This document shows, one piece after another, positions 8,944-17,791 of a DNA stretch of 64,000 bases. Each line of letters starts with the position of its first letter. The first letter of the stretch is position 1. The stretch lies in assembly GCA_014650415.1 (NCBI GenBank), contig BMUX01000005.1, forward strand, positions 516,146-580,145. Direction: 5' to 3'. The DNA is from Streptomyces spiroverticillatus (GTDB lineage: Bacteria > Actinomycetota > Actinomycetes > Streptomycetales > Streptomycetaceae). The notes beneath the pieces were generated by a model. It ran no database searches. It saw nothing but the letters and a program-made list of their open reading frames with translations, and was not told where the DNA came from. Made by a program: the position numbers and the translations under genes.

Positions 8944-10182
8944 ATGACCGCAGAAGCGAGAAAGCGGCGCGTCTCCCTGCGCTGGAAGATCGCCGCGCTG
9001 GCGGCGGCCACCGCCTGCCTGGTGGTCGCGGCGGTGGGGGTGCTGGTGCACGTGTGGACCGTGGACGACATCCGCGGCCGGGGGGAGCGGCGGGTGCACA
9101 ACGGGGCGCTGGCGGCCCTGGACGTCTACAAACGCAGCGGGGTCCTGTCGGACGGCGGCGAACTCGATCCACCCAGGCTGCCCGCTTCACTGCGCGACCT
9201 GTCCGACGACCACGTGCACACGGCCTTCGACGAGCACGTCGAGGGCAACTCGGGCCCGACCGCGTGGGGCGCCCTGCGGACCGACGGCCCCGGCAGCCCG
9301 GTCCTGGCCGTCCCGTACAACCTGAGTTCGGAGTACCACAGCCTGCGCCGGCTCGACGTGAGCATGGCGGTGGCGTCGCTGGTCGCCCTGCTGGCGGCTG
9401 TGCCGGTCGCGGTGTACGGAGCCGGACTGCTGGCCCGCAGGCTCCGGCGGGTCTCCGAGACGGCCGTACGGATCTCCGCCGGGGACCTGGACGCCCGTAC
9501 CGGACCCACGAAGGGCGGCGACGAGGTGGCCGACATCGCCGCCACGGTCGACCGCATGGCCGACAGCCTCTCCCGGCAGCTGCACACCGAACGCCGGTTC
9601 ACCGCGGACGTGGCACACGAACTGCGCACGCCCGTCGGGGGACTGCTGGCGGCGGTGGACCTGCTGCCGCCGGGGGAGACGGAGGATCTGCTGCGGGCCC
9701 GGGTGCGGGATCTGCGCGGTCTGGTCGAGGACCTGCTGGAGATCTCCCGGCTGGACTCGGGCGCGGAGCAGGTGGCACGGGCGCGGGTGCCGCTGGGCGA
9801 GGTGGTCCGGGAGGCCGTGGAACGTACCGGGTATGAGACGCGGGTCGCCGTGGAGGACGCCGGATCCGTGGAAACCGACCCGCGGCGGCTGGAGCGCATC
9901 GTCGGGAACCTCGTCATCAACGCCCACAAGCACGGCACGGCCCCGGTCGAGGTCACCGTCCGGGGACATCTCGTCGTCGTGCGCGACCACGGGCCCGGCT
10001 ACCCCGCCGACCTGTTGCGTGAGGGCCCGCGCCGCTTCCACACGGGTGCGGCCGAACGCGGCACCGGCCACGGGCTCGGCCTGACCATCGCCCTGGCCCA
10101 GGCCCGCCTCCTCGGCGCCGAACTGGTCCTGGCCAACGGGCCGGAGGGCGGGGCGGTCGCCACCTTGCGGCTGCCGTACTGA
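8944..10182 (+). CDS. Two-component sensor histidine kinase
   Basis: 412 aa. A membrane helix at residues 15-37 and a second at 141-164 bracket a ~100-residue extracytoplasmic sensor. A HAMP segment follows, then the H-box with His225 in ADVAHELRTPVGG, the N-box NLVINAHKHG, and G-boxes DHGPGYP and GTGHGLGL. It is the cognate kinase of the regulator at 8201. Its signal is unknown; the pairing with a MacB/FtsX-like ABC system suggests cell-envelope or antimicrobial stress. Confidence 0.95.
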   Translation: MTAEARKRRVSLRWKIAALAAATACLVVAAVGVLVHVWTVDDIRGRGERRVHNGALAALDVYKRSGVLSDGGELDPPRLPASLRDLSDDHVHTAFDEHVEGNSGPTAWGALRTDGPGSPVLAVPYNLSSEYHSLRRLDVSMAVASLVALLAAVPVAVYGAGLLARRLRRVSETAVRISAGDLDARTGPTKGGDEVADIAATVDRMADSLSRQLHTERRFTADVAHELRTPVGGLLAAVDLLPPGETEDLLRARVRDLRGLVEDLLEISRLDSGAEQVARARVPLGEVVREAVERTGYETRVAVEDAGSVETDPRRLERIVGNLVINAHKHGTAPVEVTVRGHLVVVRDHGPGYPADLLREGPRRFHTGAAERGTGHGLGLTIALAQARLLGAELVLANGPEGGAVATLRLPY

Positions 10183-10225
10183 GCCGTTTTGGCGATGGGC
10201 CCTGATGCTGGCGTTGCGCCGTGCC

Positions 10226-10250
10226 GCGCCTCGCCTCGCCTCGCCTCGCC
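10226..10250. repeat. Short CCTCG pentamer run
   Basis: CGCCT/CTCGC pentamers are repeated about five times in the gap between the kinase stop and the ABC ATPase. Too short to assign a role. Confidence 0.5.
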
Positions 10251-10369
10251 ATGCCGAGGCGTAACTGCTGCACAGTGGCGCGTCCACTGATACACGGCGG
10301 CGCGGGATGCCGATACCTTCTGCGGCGACTCTTCGATGTGACCCGTTCTGCCACACCGAGGAGTCCTCC

Positions 10370-11146
10370 GTGACCGCCATGTCCCACGCCCCTGACGCGA
10401 CGGGCCTCATGCCCGGCCTCGCCGCCGCCACCTCCGGCCTGTCGAAGGTCTACGGGCGGGGCGACGCCCGGGTCGTCGCCCTGGACCAGGTCAGCGTGGG
10501 TTTCCGGGAGGGGGAGTTCACCGCGATCATGGGCCCGTCGGGAAGCGGCAAGTCCACGCTGATGCACTGCGCCGCAGGGCTCGACTCGTTCAGCTCCGGT
10601 TCGGTACGGATCGGCGACACCGAGCTGAGCACCCTGAACGACCGGCAGCTCACCCAACTGCGCCGGGACCGGATCGGGTTCATCTTCCAGGCGTTCAACC
10701 TGCTGCCGACCATGACCGCGCTGGAGAACATCACCCTGCCGATGACGATCGCGGGCCGCCGCCCGGACCAGGCGTGGCTGGACCGGGTGGTCGCGATGGT
10801 CGGCCTGTCGGGCCGCCTCGGTCACCGCCCGAGCGAGCTGTCCGGCGGCCAGCAGCAGCGCGTCGCGGTCGCCCGCGCCCTGGTCTCGCAGCCCTCCATC
10901 GTCTTCGGCGACGAGCCGACCGGAAACCTCGACTCCCGGGCCGGTGCCGAAGTCCTCGGCTTCCTGCGGGATTCCGTACGGGAGCTGGGCCAGACCGTCG
11001 TCATGGTCACCCACGACCCGGTCGCCGCCGGGTACGCGGACCGCGTGGTCTTCCTCGCGGACGGGCGGCTGGTCGACGAGATGGTGCGGCCCACGGCGGG
11101 GCGGGTGCTGGAGCGGATGAAGGGGCTTCAGGTGGGGGTGGGTTGA
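10370..11146 (+). CDS. ABC transporter ATP-binding protein (MacB/LolD type)
   Basis: 258 aa from GTG 10370 with GAGGAG 7 nt upstream. Walker A is GPSGSGKST, the Q-loop is FQAFNLLP, the signature is LSGGQQQRVAVARALV, and Walker B is VFGDEPTGNLDS with the H-loop VMVTHD. The LDS after Walker B and the FIFQAFNLL block are typical of the LolD/MacB/FtsE branch, which powers mechanotransmission or extraction of molecules from the membrane rather than classic import. It pairs with the FtsX-type permease at 11313. Confidence 0.95.
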   Translation: MTAMSHAPDATGLMPGLAAATSGLSKVYGRGDARVVALDQVSVGFREGEFTAIMGPSGSGKSTLMHCAAGLDSFSSGSVRIGDTELSTLNDRQLTQLRRDRIGFIFQAFNLLPTMTALENITLPMTIAGRRPDQAWLDRVVAMVGLSGRLGHRPSELSGGQQQRVAVARALVSQPSIVFGDEPTGNLDSRAGAEVLGFLRDSVRELGQTVVMVTHDPVAAGYADRVVFLADGRLVDEMVRPTAGRVLERMKGLQVGVG

Positions 11147-11256
11147 GGCTTCTGCGGGTCGTGCGTCGGCACCCCGGTTCGCCTGCGGCGGGCTGCCCCA
11201 GTCCCGCCCCTTCACCTAAAGCGCTGGCCGCGCGGCTTTCCCGGATATGCGCGGGT

Positions 11257-11291
11257 GGGTCGTGGCTGGTCGCGCAGTTCCCCGCGCCCCT
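11257..11291. repeat. Streptomyces-type dispersed intergenic repeat
   Basis: GGTCGTGGCTGGTCGCGCAG followed by TTCCCCGCGCCCCT is a sequence I recognise as recurring in many Streptomyces intergenic regions (reverse form begins GGGGCGCGGGGAACTGCGCG). It sits 22 bp before the permease start. Recognition is from memory; only one copy is in this window. Confidence 0.55.
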
Positions 11292-11312
11292 ACAAACAGG
11301 ACCCGAATTCCT

Positions 11313-13841
11313 ATGTTCCGTACCGCCCTGCGCAACGTCCTCGCCCACAAGGCCCGCCTCCTGATGACCGCCTTCGCGGTCCTGCTCGGCGTCACCTTCA
11401 TCACCGGCAGCCTCGCCTACGGCGACAGCCAGCAGCAGGCGGCCGTCGACCGGGCCGCCGCCGGCTACGACCGCATCGACCTCAGCGTCGCCCCCGACAG
11501 CGACCCCGCCAACGGCAGCCCCCTCGCCACCCTCGACGACCGCACCGCCGCCGCCCTGGCCAAGATCGACGGGGTCCGTGCCGCCGCAGGCCGGGTCGAC
11601 GGATTCGCCGCCGTCGCCGACCGCAAGGGCAACCTGCTGGGCACCGGCGACTTCCGCAAGGGCGGCAACTTCGCCCCGAACGCCGAAGGAACCGACCCCG
11701 CCTACCAGTTCGGCGCGGGCACCGGCCCGACCCGTAAGGACGAAATCGCCCTCGACGAGGCCAGCGCCACGAAGGCCGGGTACCGCGTCGGCGACACCGT
11801 CCGCGTCGGTACGGGCCAAGGCGCCGCCTCGTACAAGATCACCGGAACCTTCCGCACCGACGCCTCCAAGCTCTCGCCCGGCGGCAGCCTGACCCTCTTC
11901 GCGAACGCCACCGCCCAGCGGCTGTTCCTCCGGCCCGGCAAGTACACCGAGATCGAGATCACGGCCGCCGACGGCACTGACGCCCTCGCCCTCGCCGACC
12001 GCGTGGACGCCGCCCTGCCCGACCACACCAGCGCGATCACCGGCGCCCAACTCGCCCAGCTCAAGGCCAGGTTGGCCGCCAGTGACAGCGGCACCATGAG
12101 CCAGATCATGACCGGCTTCGCGGCCGTCGCCCTGTTCGTCGCCACCTTCCTCATCTCCAACACCTTCACCATGCTGGTCTCCCGCCGCACCCGCGAACTC
12201 GCCCTGCTGCGGGCCGTCGGCGCCACCCGTGAGCAGGTGCGCCGCATCCTGCTGACCGAGGCCGTGCTCGTCGGCGTCCTCGCCTCGGTGGCCGGAATCG
12301 TGGCCGGTGCCGGAGTCACCTCGCTGCTCCAGAAGCTCTTCGCGACCCCGGCAGCCCCTGCGGCCCCGGTGGTCCTCACCCCGACCACCCTCATCGTCTC
12401 GGTGCTCGTCGGCACCGTGCTCCCCGTGATCGCCGCCTGGCTGCCGATCCGCCGCGCCATGGCGATCCCGCCGGTCGCCGCCCTCGGCGCCGCCGAGCAG
12501 TCGGCCCCCGAGCCCGCCAACTCGCTGCGCACCCGCATCAGCGTCGCCCTGACCGTCGCGGGCACGGCCACCGCCGCGATCGCCGCCCTCACCGGCAGCG
12601 CGGACGCCCGTACCGTCATCGGTATCGGCGCCGGCCTCGCCATGATCGGCGCGATCGGCCTGATCCCCGTACTGTCCCGCCCCTTCGTTACGTTGCTGCG
12701 CCCGCTGTTGTTGCGGGTGAACCCGGTGCACGGCGACCTCGCCGCCCGCAACACGGTGCGCGACCCGCGCCGTACCGGAGCCACCGCCGCCGCGCTCGCC
12801 ATCGCCCTCGCGCTGGCCTCCGGGCTGTCGGTCCTCGGCGCGTCCGCGACCCAGTACATGGAGCGTGCGACCAAGGAGTCCTTCACCGCCGACTTCGTGG
12901 TCAACTCCCCGGGCGGCGCAAACCGGTTGACGCCCGCCACCGCCGAACCCCTCAAGAAGCTGCCCGGCGTCACGTACAGCCCGCTGAACCAGTCCACCCA
13001 GTACCAGCTCGGCGGCACCAGCTCCGTGCTGACCGGCGTCGACCCCGCCACCATCGGCAAGCTGCTGAAGTACGACATCGTCTCCGGCTCCCTCGACAGC
13101 CTCGCCCGGGGCCAGATCGCCGTCGCCGACTTCAAGGCGGAGCAGACCGGCTGGAAGGTCGGCCAGACGCTGCCCCTGGAGCGCAACGGCAAGAAGGGCG
13201 AAGTCACCGTCGGAGCGGTCTACAGGGCGGACGAGCAGAACGACCTGATGCCCAGCATCACCGCCCCCGACTCGCTCGTCGCCCGGTACGACAGCGCGCC
13301 CAGCACCAACGCGATACTCGTCTCGCCCGAGGGCGGTGCGTCGGCGCGCGCCGACGTCGTCCGGGCCCTCGGCGACAACCCCGCCCTGGCCGTACTCGAC
13401 AAAGACACCATCGCCGCCGAGGACACCAGCGGCATCGCCGACCAGCTCAACATCTTCTACGCGCTGCTCAGCATGGCCCTGGTGATCGCGGCGCTCGGCA
13501 TCGCCAACACCCTCGCGATGTCCGTACTCGAACGCGGCAAGGAGATCGGCACCCTGCGCGCGATCGGCCTCGACCGCGTCGGCGTGACCCGCATGATCCG
13601 CCTCGAAGCGCTCCTCGTCGGCCTCCTCGGCGCGGCCGTCGGCACCGTCATGGGCGTCTTCCTCGGCTGGGCGATGGGCCGCACCCTCCAGGCCAACGTC
13701 GCGGGCTTCGAACTGGTCCTCCCCTGGGGCCGCCTCGCCCTCGGCATCGCCCTCGCCGTCACGGGCGCCCTCCTCGCCTCGCTCTGGCCCGCCCGCAGGG
13801 CCGCCCGGGTCGACATCCCGGCGGCGACGGCTGCCCAGTAG
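11313..13841 (+). CDS. ABC transporter permease, FtsX/MacB family
   Basis: 842 aa. The N-terminal helix (MTAFAVLLGVTFITGSLAYG) is followed by a large extracytoplasmic domain, three helices with an FtsX core (residues ~265-390, with LLRAVGATREQVRRILLTEA), two more helices, a second extracytoplasmic domain and a second FtsX core at the C-terminus (EIGTLRAIGLDRVGVTRMIRLEALLVG). This duplicated arrangement with 10 helices is the BceB/MacB-like architecture used to pull lipids or antimicrobial compounds from the membrane. It forms one unit with the ATPase and the upstream two-component system. Confidence 0.93.
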   Translation: MFRTALRNVLAHKARLLMTAFAVLLGVTFITGSLAYGDSQQQAAVDRAAAGYDRIDLSVAPDSDPANGSPLATLDDRTAAALAKIDGVRAAAGRVDGFAAVADRKGNLLGTGDFRKGGNFAPNAEGTDPAYQFGAGTGPTRKDEIALDEASATKAGYRVGDTVRVGTGQGAASYKITGTFRTDASKLSPGGSLTLFANATAQRLFLRPGKYTEIEITAADGTDALALADRVDAALPDHTSAITGAQLAQLKARLAASDSGTMSQIMTGFAAVALFVATFLISNTFTMLVSRRTRELALLRAVGATREQVRRILLTEAVLVGVLASVAGIVAGAGVTSLLQKLFATPAAPAAPVVLTPTTLIVSVLVGTVLPVIAAWLPIRRAMAIPPVAALGAAEQSAPEPANSLRTRISVALTVAGTATAAIAALTGSADARTVIGIGAGLAMIGAIGLIPVLSRPFVTLLRPLLLRVNPVHGDLAARNTVRDPRRTGATAAALAIALALASGLSVLGASATQYMERATKESFTADFVVNSPGGANRLTPATAEPLKKLPGVTYSPLNQSTQYQLGGTSSVLTGVDPATIGKLLKYDIVSGSLDSLARGQIAVADFKAEQTGWKVGQTLPLERNGKKGEVTVGAVYRADEQNDLMPSITAPDSLVARYDSAPSTNAILVSPEGGASARADVVRALGDNPALAVLDKDTIAAEDTSGIADQLNIFYALLSMALVIAALGIANTLAMSVLERGKEIGTLRAIGLDRVGVTRMIRLEALLVGLLGAAVGTVMGVFLGWAMGRTLQANVAGFELVLPWGRLALGIALAVTGALLASLWPARRAARVDIPAATAAQ

Positions 13842-14453
13842 GGCTGGACGGGGCCGAGTCCCGGCACGCGGCGGGCCTCCGGCCCGACGCGGGGCACGAC
13901 GCCGAGGCGCGGCCCCGGTTCGAGGACGTGCCGGTCGTGCACCTGAGGCGGATGCCCCGGACGGCAGCGGCATCCCGAGGATGGCCCCGAGCCCCGAGCC
14001 CCGAGCCCCGAGCCCCGAGCCCCGAGCCCCGAGCCTGCGGCTACGGCCCGGCTGCATACCGTGGGCGGCCCGCCGGGGCTGCTCGCCGCGCAGCTCACCG
14101 ACCGTCTCGCCCGTCGGGAGGCGGACGGCATCCGGCCCCGCGAGCCGGCGGACCTGTCGGCCGGGGGACGGCTCCACGGGCCGGGCTACGCCGCGTACCG
14201 GACGGACGACGTCCGAGCCACGGCCCGCCGGAGGGCCGACGTACGGGCGATCACCGGGGGCGACCGGGGGAGACCGCCGAAGGGACTCGGGCCCTTCAGC
14301 GCGACGGTGCGGGGCGGGTGCCCGGACGAAGGACCTCGCCCGGAGAGCCTGGACGTGGCGGAGTGAGGCGGGCGCCGCACGGGAGGGGAGTCGACGGTGC
14401 CCTCGCCGCAACGCCCGGCGAGTGGTGGAGGTGCATCGGCGCGGATCGGTTCA
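13842..14453. other. Non-coding or degenerate stretch after permease
   Basis: About 600 bp without a convincing gene. An open frame 14061-14366 has coding-like composition (RLHTVGGPPGLLAAQLTDRL at its start) but no ribosome-binding site and no family I recognise, so it may be a relic. The 7-bp array at 13989 lies inside this region. Confidence 0.4.
13989..14035. repeat. 7-bp tandem array GAGCCCC x7
   Basis: The heptamer GAGCCCC begins at 13989 and recurs every 7 bp through 14031, where the last copy diverges. A period of 7 is not a codon multiple and no frame across it belongs to a recognisable gene. It is probably a slippage-prone minisatellite. Confidence 0.85.
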
Positions 14454-14500
14454 GGGCCCCAACGGCCCCCTGGGAGCACGCTGTTAGGGACCTACGGCCT
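14454..14500. promoter_or_regulatory. Two DevR/OsdR-like palindromic boxes
   Basis: GGGCC-CCAAC-GGCCC (14454-14468) and GGGAC-CTAC-GGCCT (14487-14500) resemble the GGGAC-N4-GTCCC core of the DosR/DevR dormancy box. They lie 120-165 bp upstream of the 29-aa membrane protein at 14619. Similar palindromes precede the nitroreductase and the universal stress protein. Assignment is inference from pattern and neighbours. Confidence 0.4.
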
Positions 14501-14618
14501 CTGGCAGGGAGGGGCCGGCGGGACGACGGTGGAAGTGTCCGAGTACACCTGCCAGGACGGCACGGCGTCGGCGGACCACTGCCGAACCGGATGTGCCGGC
14601 AGTTACGTAGGGGGCGCC

Positions 14619-14708
14619 ATGAACTGGCCCACAGCAATTGTCATCATCGCCGCGCTCTTCGCGCTCGCGGCGGTACTGAGTACCTACTTCGCCAGGCCCA
14701 AGAAGTAG
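14619..14708 (+). CDS. 29-aa single-helix membrane protein
   Basis: ATG 14619 follows TAGGGGG. The product MNWPTAIVIIAALFALAAVL plus STYFARPKK is one hydrophobic helix with a short basic tail. A perfect 16-bp hairpin 30 bp after the stop closes the unit. Position beside the nitroreductase and stress genes suggests a small membrane component of that island. Coding is supported by composition, ribosome-binding site and terminator; no homologue was checked. Confidence 0.55.
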   Translation: MNWPTAIVIIAALFALAAVLSTYFARPKK

Positions 14709-14737
14709 CCCGGGCTCGCCGAGAAGCGCAACAAGCA

Positions 14738-14774
14738 GTGCAGGGACCGCAGGAGAGCCCTGCGGTCCCTGCAC
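14738..14774 (+). terminator. 16-bp perfect stem-loop terminator
   Basis: GTGCAGGGACCGCAGG pairs perfectly with 14759-14774 around the loop AGAGC. It lies just after the small membrane-protein gene. There is no U-tract, as is usual in Streptomyces. Confidence 0.8.
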
Positions 14775-14973
14775 GATCCCACGGAGAACAGCGCGTCGGC
14801 TCCGCACTCGCGCTCTCGCGACCTGGCCGGCAGCCCGGTCGGTCGAGGGACGAGCTCAATGGCATGTCCTTGTTCGGCCCCGTTTCTGGATCAGGTACCG
14901 ACACGGCGCTCTCCGACGACAGGGCACTCCCGTGCTTGGCCGACGAGAAGCGGGAGACGGGCCGGTCCTCGCC

Positions 14974-14991
14974 CAGGGCCGTCCGGCCCTG
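14974..14991. promoter_or_regulatory. DevR/OsdR-like palindrome upstream of nitroreductase
   Basis: CAGGGCC-GTCC-GGCCCTG is a perfect inverted repeat with 7-bp arms and 4-bp spacer, 72 bp upstream of the nitroreductase ATG. The spacing equals that of the DosR core GGGAC-N4-GTCCC. It could also be a hairpin; its position in the 5' region favours an operator. Confidence 0.45.
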
Positions 14992-15062
14992 TACCGGGTC
15001 CTCCGGCCTCTTACCTCACAGCGCACCAGCGACCGACGATGAGGGGAAAGGAGGGCCGGGAC

Positions 15063-16067
15063 ATGAACGGGACCTGTGCGCGGCCCGGCCACGCGGCCAA
15101 CTACCTGGTGCGCGCCGCCGTCACCGCGCCGTCGCTGCACAACACCCAGCCCTGGCGATTCGCGAGCCGGGGCGACGACGAGATCACCCTGTACGCCGAC
15201 AGCGCGCGACGGTTGCCGCTCGCCGATCCCGACGGCCGCGAGATGGTGATCAGCTGCGGCGCGGCGCTGTTCAACCTGCGCCTGGCCATGCGCCACCTCG
15301 GCTTCCTGCCCGTCGTACGTCCGTACCCTCAGCCGGGCGTTCCCGCGCTCCTGGCGCGCATCCGGTGGGGGCCGTACGCCCGCGCGACCGATGAGGAAGA
15401 GCTGATGTATCGGGCCATGGCGCAACGGCACACCCACCGGGGCCTGTTCCAGGCCACCCCGCTGCCGCTCCAGCTGATCGACGGTCTGGGCCGGAACGCT
15501 CGCCGCGAAGGAGGGGAACTGTTCATGCCGAGGGGCAGTGCGGAACGTCTGTGGCTCGGCACACTCGTCCAGGAGGCCGAGACCTGCCAGCGGGACGACC
15601 CCCGCCACGCCGCGGAGCTGGCCCGCTGGGCAGCCGCGCCCGGTACCCGCCGTCTCGACGGTGTGCCGGTGGAAGCCCGTGCCTTCCCGCCCGATTGCGC
15701 GCCCTACGCCGGACGCGACTTCACCGGCAGTGCGCCGAGCGACGGCCGGAGCGGCATACGGGCCACCACCTGGCCGGACTCCGCGGGTCTGGTCGCGGTT
15801 CTGACCACCCCGCGCGACACCCGCCAGGACTGGTTGCGAGCGGGACAGTCGCTGCAGAGCGTCCTGTTGTTCGCAGCCGCCCACAAGGTGTCCGCGGCCT
15901 TCCACACACAGCCTCTCGAACTGCCGGCCTACCGGGACAGCATCCGCAGGTCGATGGTGCCCGGCCAGTACCCGCAGGTCATCATGCGCCTCGGCCACAC
16001 CGTGCACGCAGTGGGTGCCGCGCGGCGTCCGGTCGCCGACGTGCTCTCGGTGGCGGACGCGGCGTGA
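15063..16067 (+). CDS. Acg-type nitroreductase-fold protein
   Basis: 334 aa from ATG 15063 with GGAGGG 8 nt upstream. The N-terminus NYLVRAAVTAPSLHNTQPWR and ITLYADSARRLPLADPDGRE are diagnostic of the Acg family, flavin-binding relatives of nitroreductases first described in the DosR dormancy regulon of mycobacteria. The C-terminal half has AGQSLQSVLLFAAAHKVSAA and QYPQVIMRLGH. Acg proteins may sequester or use flavin during oxygen limitation rather than reduce nitro compounds. The universal stress protein and P-type ATPase that follow are typical co-residents of DevR/OsdR regulons. Confidence 0.88.
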   Translation: MNGTCARPGHAANYLVRAAVTAPSLHNTQPWRFASRGDDEITLYADSARRLPLADPDGREMVISCGAALFNLRLAMRHLGFLPVVRPYPQPGVPALLARIRWGPYARATDEEELMYRAMAQRHTHRGLFQATPLPLQLIDGLGRNARREGGELFMPRGSAERLWLGTLVQEAETCQRDDPRHAAELARWAAAPGTRRLDGVPVEARAFPPDCAPYAGRDFTGSAPSDGRSGIRATTWPDSAGLVAVLTTPRDTRQDWLRAGQSLQSVLLFAAAHKVSAAFHTQPLELPAYRDSIRRSMVPGQYPQVIMRLGHTVHAVGAARRPVADVLSVADAA

Positions 16068-16214
16068 GCCCGTTCTGTCGCGTGGTCGTGGACCCTTGCG
16101 CGGTCCACGACTCCCTGCGGTGTCTGCCGCAGACAGCGGTGGCCATGGACCGGCCCTTCCGCCCGGCAGCCCTCCTCGGGTGACGGGGCAAAGGGGTTGC
16201 ACGGCCCAAGGTCC

Positions 16215-16229
16215 GGGCCCGATGGGCCC
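16215..16229. promoter_or_regulatory. DevR/OsdR-like palindrome upstream of universal stress protein
   Basis: GGGCC-CGATG-GGCCC, 55 bp upstream of the stress-protein ATG, resembles the 14454 box including its 5-nt spacer. Confidence 0.4.
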
Positions 16230-16283
16230 TCCTCGGCGCTCCTGCTCCGGCGCGATGCTGGAAGCGGAGGGAAGGTGGGAGAC

Positions 16284-17171
16284 ATGCTCCAGTTCCAGCC
16301 GATCGTCGCGGGTCTGGACGGCTCGCGTGAAAGCGTCGCCGCCGCTCACTGGGCGGCCAGGGAGGCGCAGCGGCGCTCGCTGCCGCTGCGGCTCGTGCAT
16401 GCCTGGGAAGGACTGCCGGTCCCCGAGGAGTCCGCGGGACTGCCCGAACTCCGGGTCCCGCAGTACTGGGCGAGGCGAGTGCTGCGCAACGCCGTCGAGC
16501 AGCTCACGGAGGCGTATCCGCAGGTGTACATCAGCGCGGAGCAGATCGCGAAGCCGCCGACGGCCGCCCTGGTGTCCGAGGCGGCGCGGGCCGAGCTCGT
16601 GGTCCTGGGGAACCACGGTTTCGGCGGCCCCAGCGGTCTGCTGACGGGTTCCGTCGCCATGGCCGTGGTGACACACGCCCGCACGCCGGTCGTCCTCGTC
16701 CGTGCGGGCTGCTCGACGGCGGACGAACTGCTGCCGGGCGGAGAAGGGGGCACGAACGGGGCCGCGCCGTACCGGGAGGTCGCCGTCGCCCTCGATCTGG
16801 CACATACCTGCGACTCGCTCCTCGAGTTCGCGTTCGAGGAGGCCAGGAGCCGGGCCACCGTACTCAGGCCGGTCCACGTGTGGTACCTGGCGAGCCGTCA
16901 AGCCCCCGACGGGGAAGCCGGACGGGAAGCTGCGTGGGCGCTTGAGACGGTGCTGGAGCCGTGGCGGGAGAAGTTCCCGTCCGTCGAGGTCCACCCGCGG
17001 TCGGTGCAGGGCAGGCCCGCCCAGGAGGTGATGGAAGCCGCCCGGGACGCCGGTCTGCTGGTGATAGGACGCCAGGTGCGGCACGCGGCGCTGGGCAGCC
17101 ACCTGGGGCGGGTGGCGCACGCGGCCATCCACCACGTCCGGTGCCCCGTCGCCGTGGTCCCGCACGACTGA
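16284..17171 (+). CDS. Tandem universal stress protein
   Basis: 295 aa with two UspA domains. Domain 1 (residues 1-140) has IVAGLDGSRESVAAAHWAAR and ends LVVLGNHGFGGPSGLLTGSV with AMAVVTHARTPVVLVR. Domain 2 (about 160-295) has VAVALDLAHTCDSLLEFAF and LLVIGRQVRHAALGSHLG. The G-2x-G-9x-G ATP-binding motif is present in domain 1 and approximated in domain 2. ATG 16284 follows GGAGGGAAGG. Such tandem proteins are among the most strongly induced members of actinobacterial hypoxia regulons. Confidence 0.92.
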   Translation: MLQFQPIVAGLDGSRESVAAAHWAAREAQRRSLPLRLVHAWEGLPVPEESAGLPELRVPQYWARRVLRNAVEQLTEAYPQVYISAEQIAKPPTAALVSEAARAELVVLGNHGFGGPSGLLTGSVAMAVVTHARTPVVLVRAGCSTADELLPGGEGGTNGAAPYREVAVALDLAHTCDSLLEFAFEEARSRATVLRPVHVWYLASRQAPDGEAGREAAWALETVLEPWREKFPSVEVHPRSVQGRPAQEVMEAARDAGLLVIGRQVRHAALGSHLGRVAHAAIHHVRCPVAVVPHD

Positions 17172-17331
17172 CCGGGAGAGAACCGGAAGCCGGAAAGCCC
17201 GCAGGAGCCGAAACGCGCGTTCTGGCACGGCGGCCGGGGTGGTCACGAACTGCGACGAGGCCCGCCAGGTGGGGCTGCTCCGCCTCCGGACAGGGCCGGT
17301 CGCACTCCAGCACAGAGAGGCAGAGGACCTC

Positions 17332-17620
17332 ATGTACGCATTCGGGATGCTGGTCCTGCTCGGACTGGCCGTACTCGTCGTGGCGAAGCTCGCCCAGCGC
17401 TACTTGTCCACGGTCCAGGAATTCTGGGCCGGCGCGCTCGTGGCGCTGCATCGGTACGGCCTGGCTCGCCGACTCCGATCTGTTCGGATCGGAGCCTGGG
17501 GGCTCACGGTGCGCAACGGCACCCCCGGCCCCGTGTCTCCACGGGGGACACCAGGACACGCAGAGCGAGCCGAGCGGAACCGCAGTCCTGCGCCACGAGT
17601 GCGAGAGCCCGGGCCACAGG
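17332..17620 (+). pseudogene. Frameshifted membrane protein
   Basis: ATG 17332 (GAGAGG upstream) opens MYAFGMLVLLGLAVLVVAKL and continues to FWAGALVAL. The next family-like segment IGTAWLADSDLFGS is in a second frame (from about 17450), and WGLTVRNG returns to the first at about 17501. Beyond that no hydrophobic segment appears although the frame stays open for kilobases. I read this as a decayed two- or three-helix membrane protein with at least two indels. The family is recalled only loosely from Streptomyces. Confidence 0.45.
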
Positions 17621-17683
17621 GACACCCCGGCACTGTTCCCGACGGGGCCGACGACGACCCGGGAAGGTCAGCACACGTCCGTC

Positions 17684-17702
17684 CGGCCCTTCGGCAGGGC
17701 CG
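17684..17702. terminator. Short stem-loop upstream of P-type ATPase
   Basis: CGGCCCT-TCGGC-AGGGCCG, a 7-bp perfect stem with a 5-nt loop, about 90 bp before the ATPase start. It could be a weak terminator or a leader hairpin. Confidence 0.35.
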
Positions 17703-17791
17703 AACGCCCCCTGCCGTCACGACCGGCCGCCGCGATGTGATGGACGGAGATCGCCCCCTGGGGCGCCGCACCGAAGGGAGACGGGTACGCC

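Noticed and set aside
14061..14366. Open frame starting RLHTVGGPPGLLAAQL
   Set aside because: No ribosome-binding site, no recognisable domain, no conserved neighbour; possible relic only.
11007..14411. Minus-strand open frame of over 1100 codons opposite the ABC permease
   Set aside because: Gly/Val/Glu/Arg-rich shadow frame typical of high-GC DNA; the plus strand has clear FtsX-family motifs.
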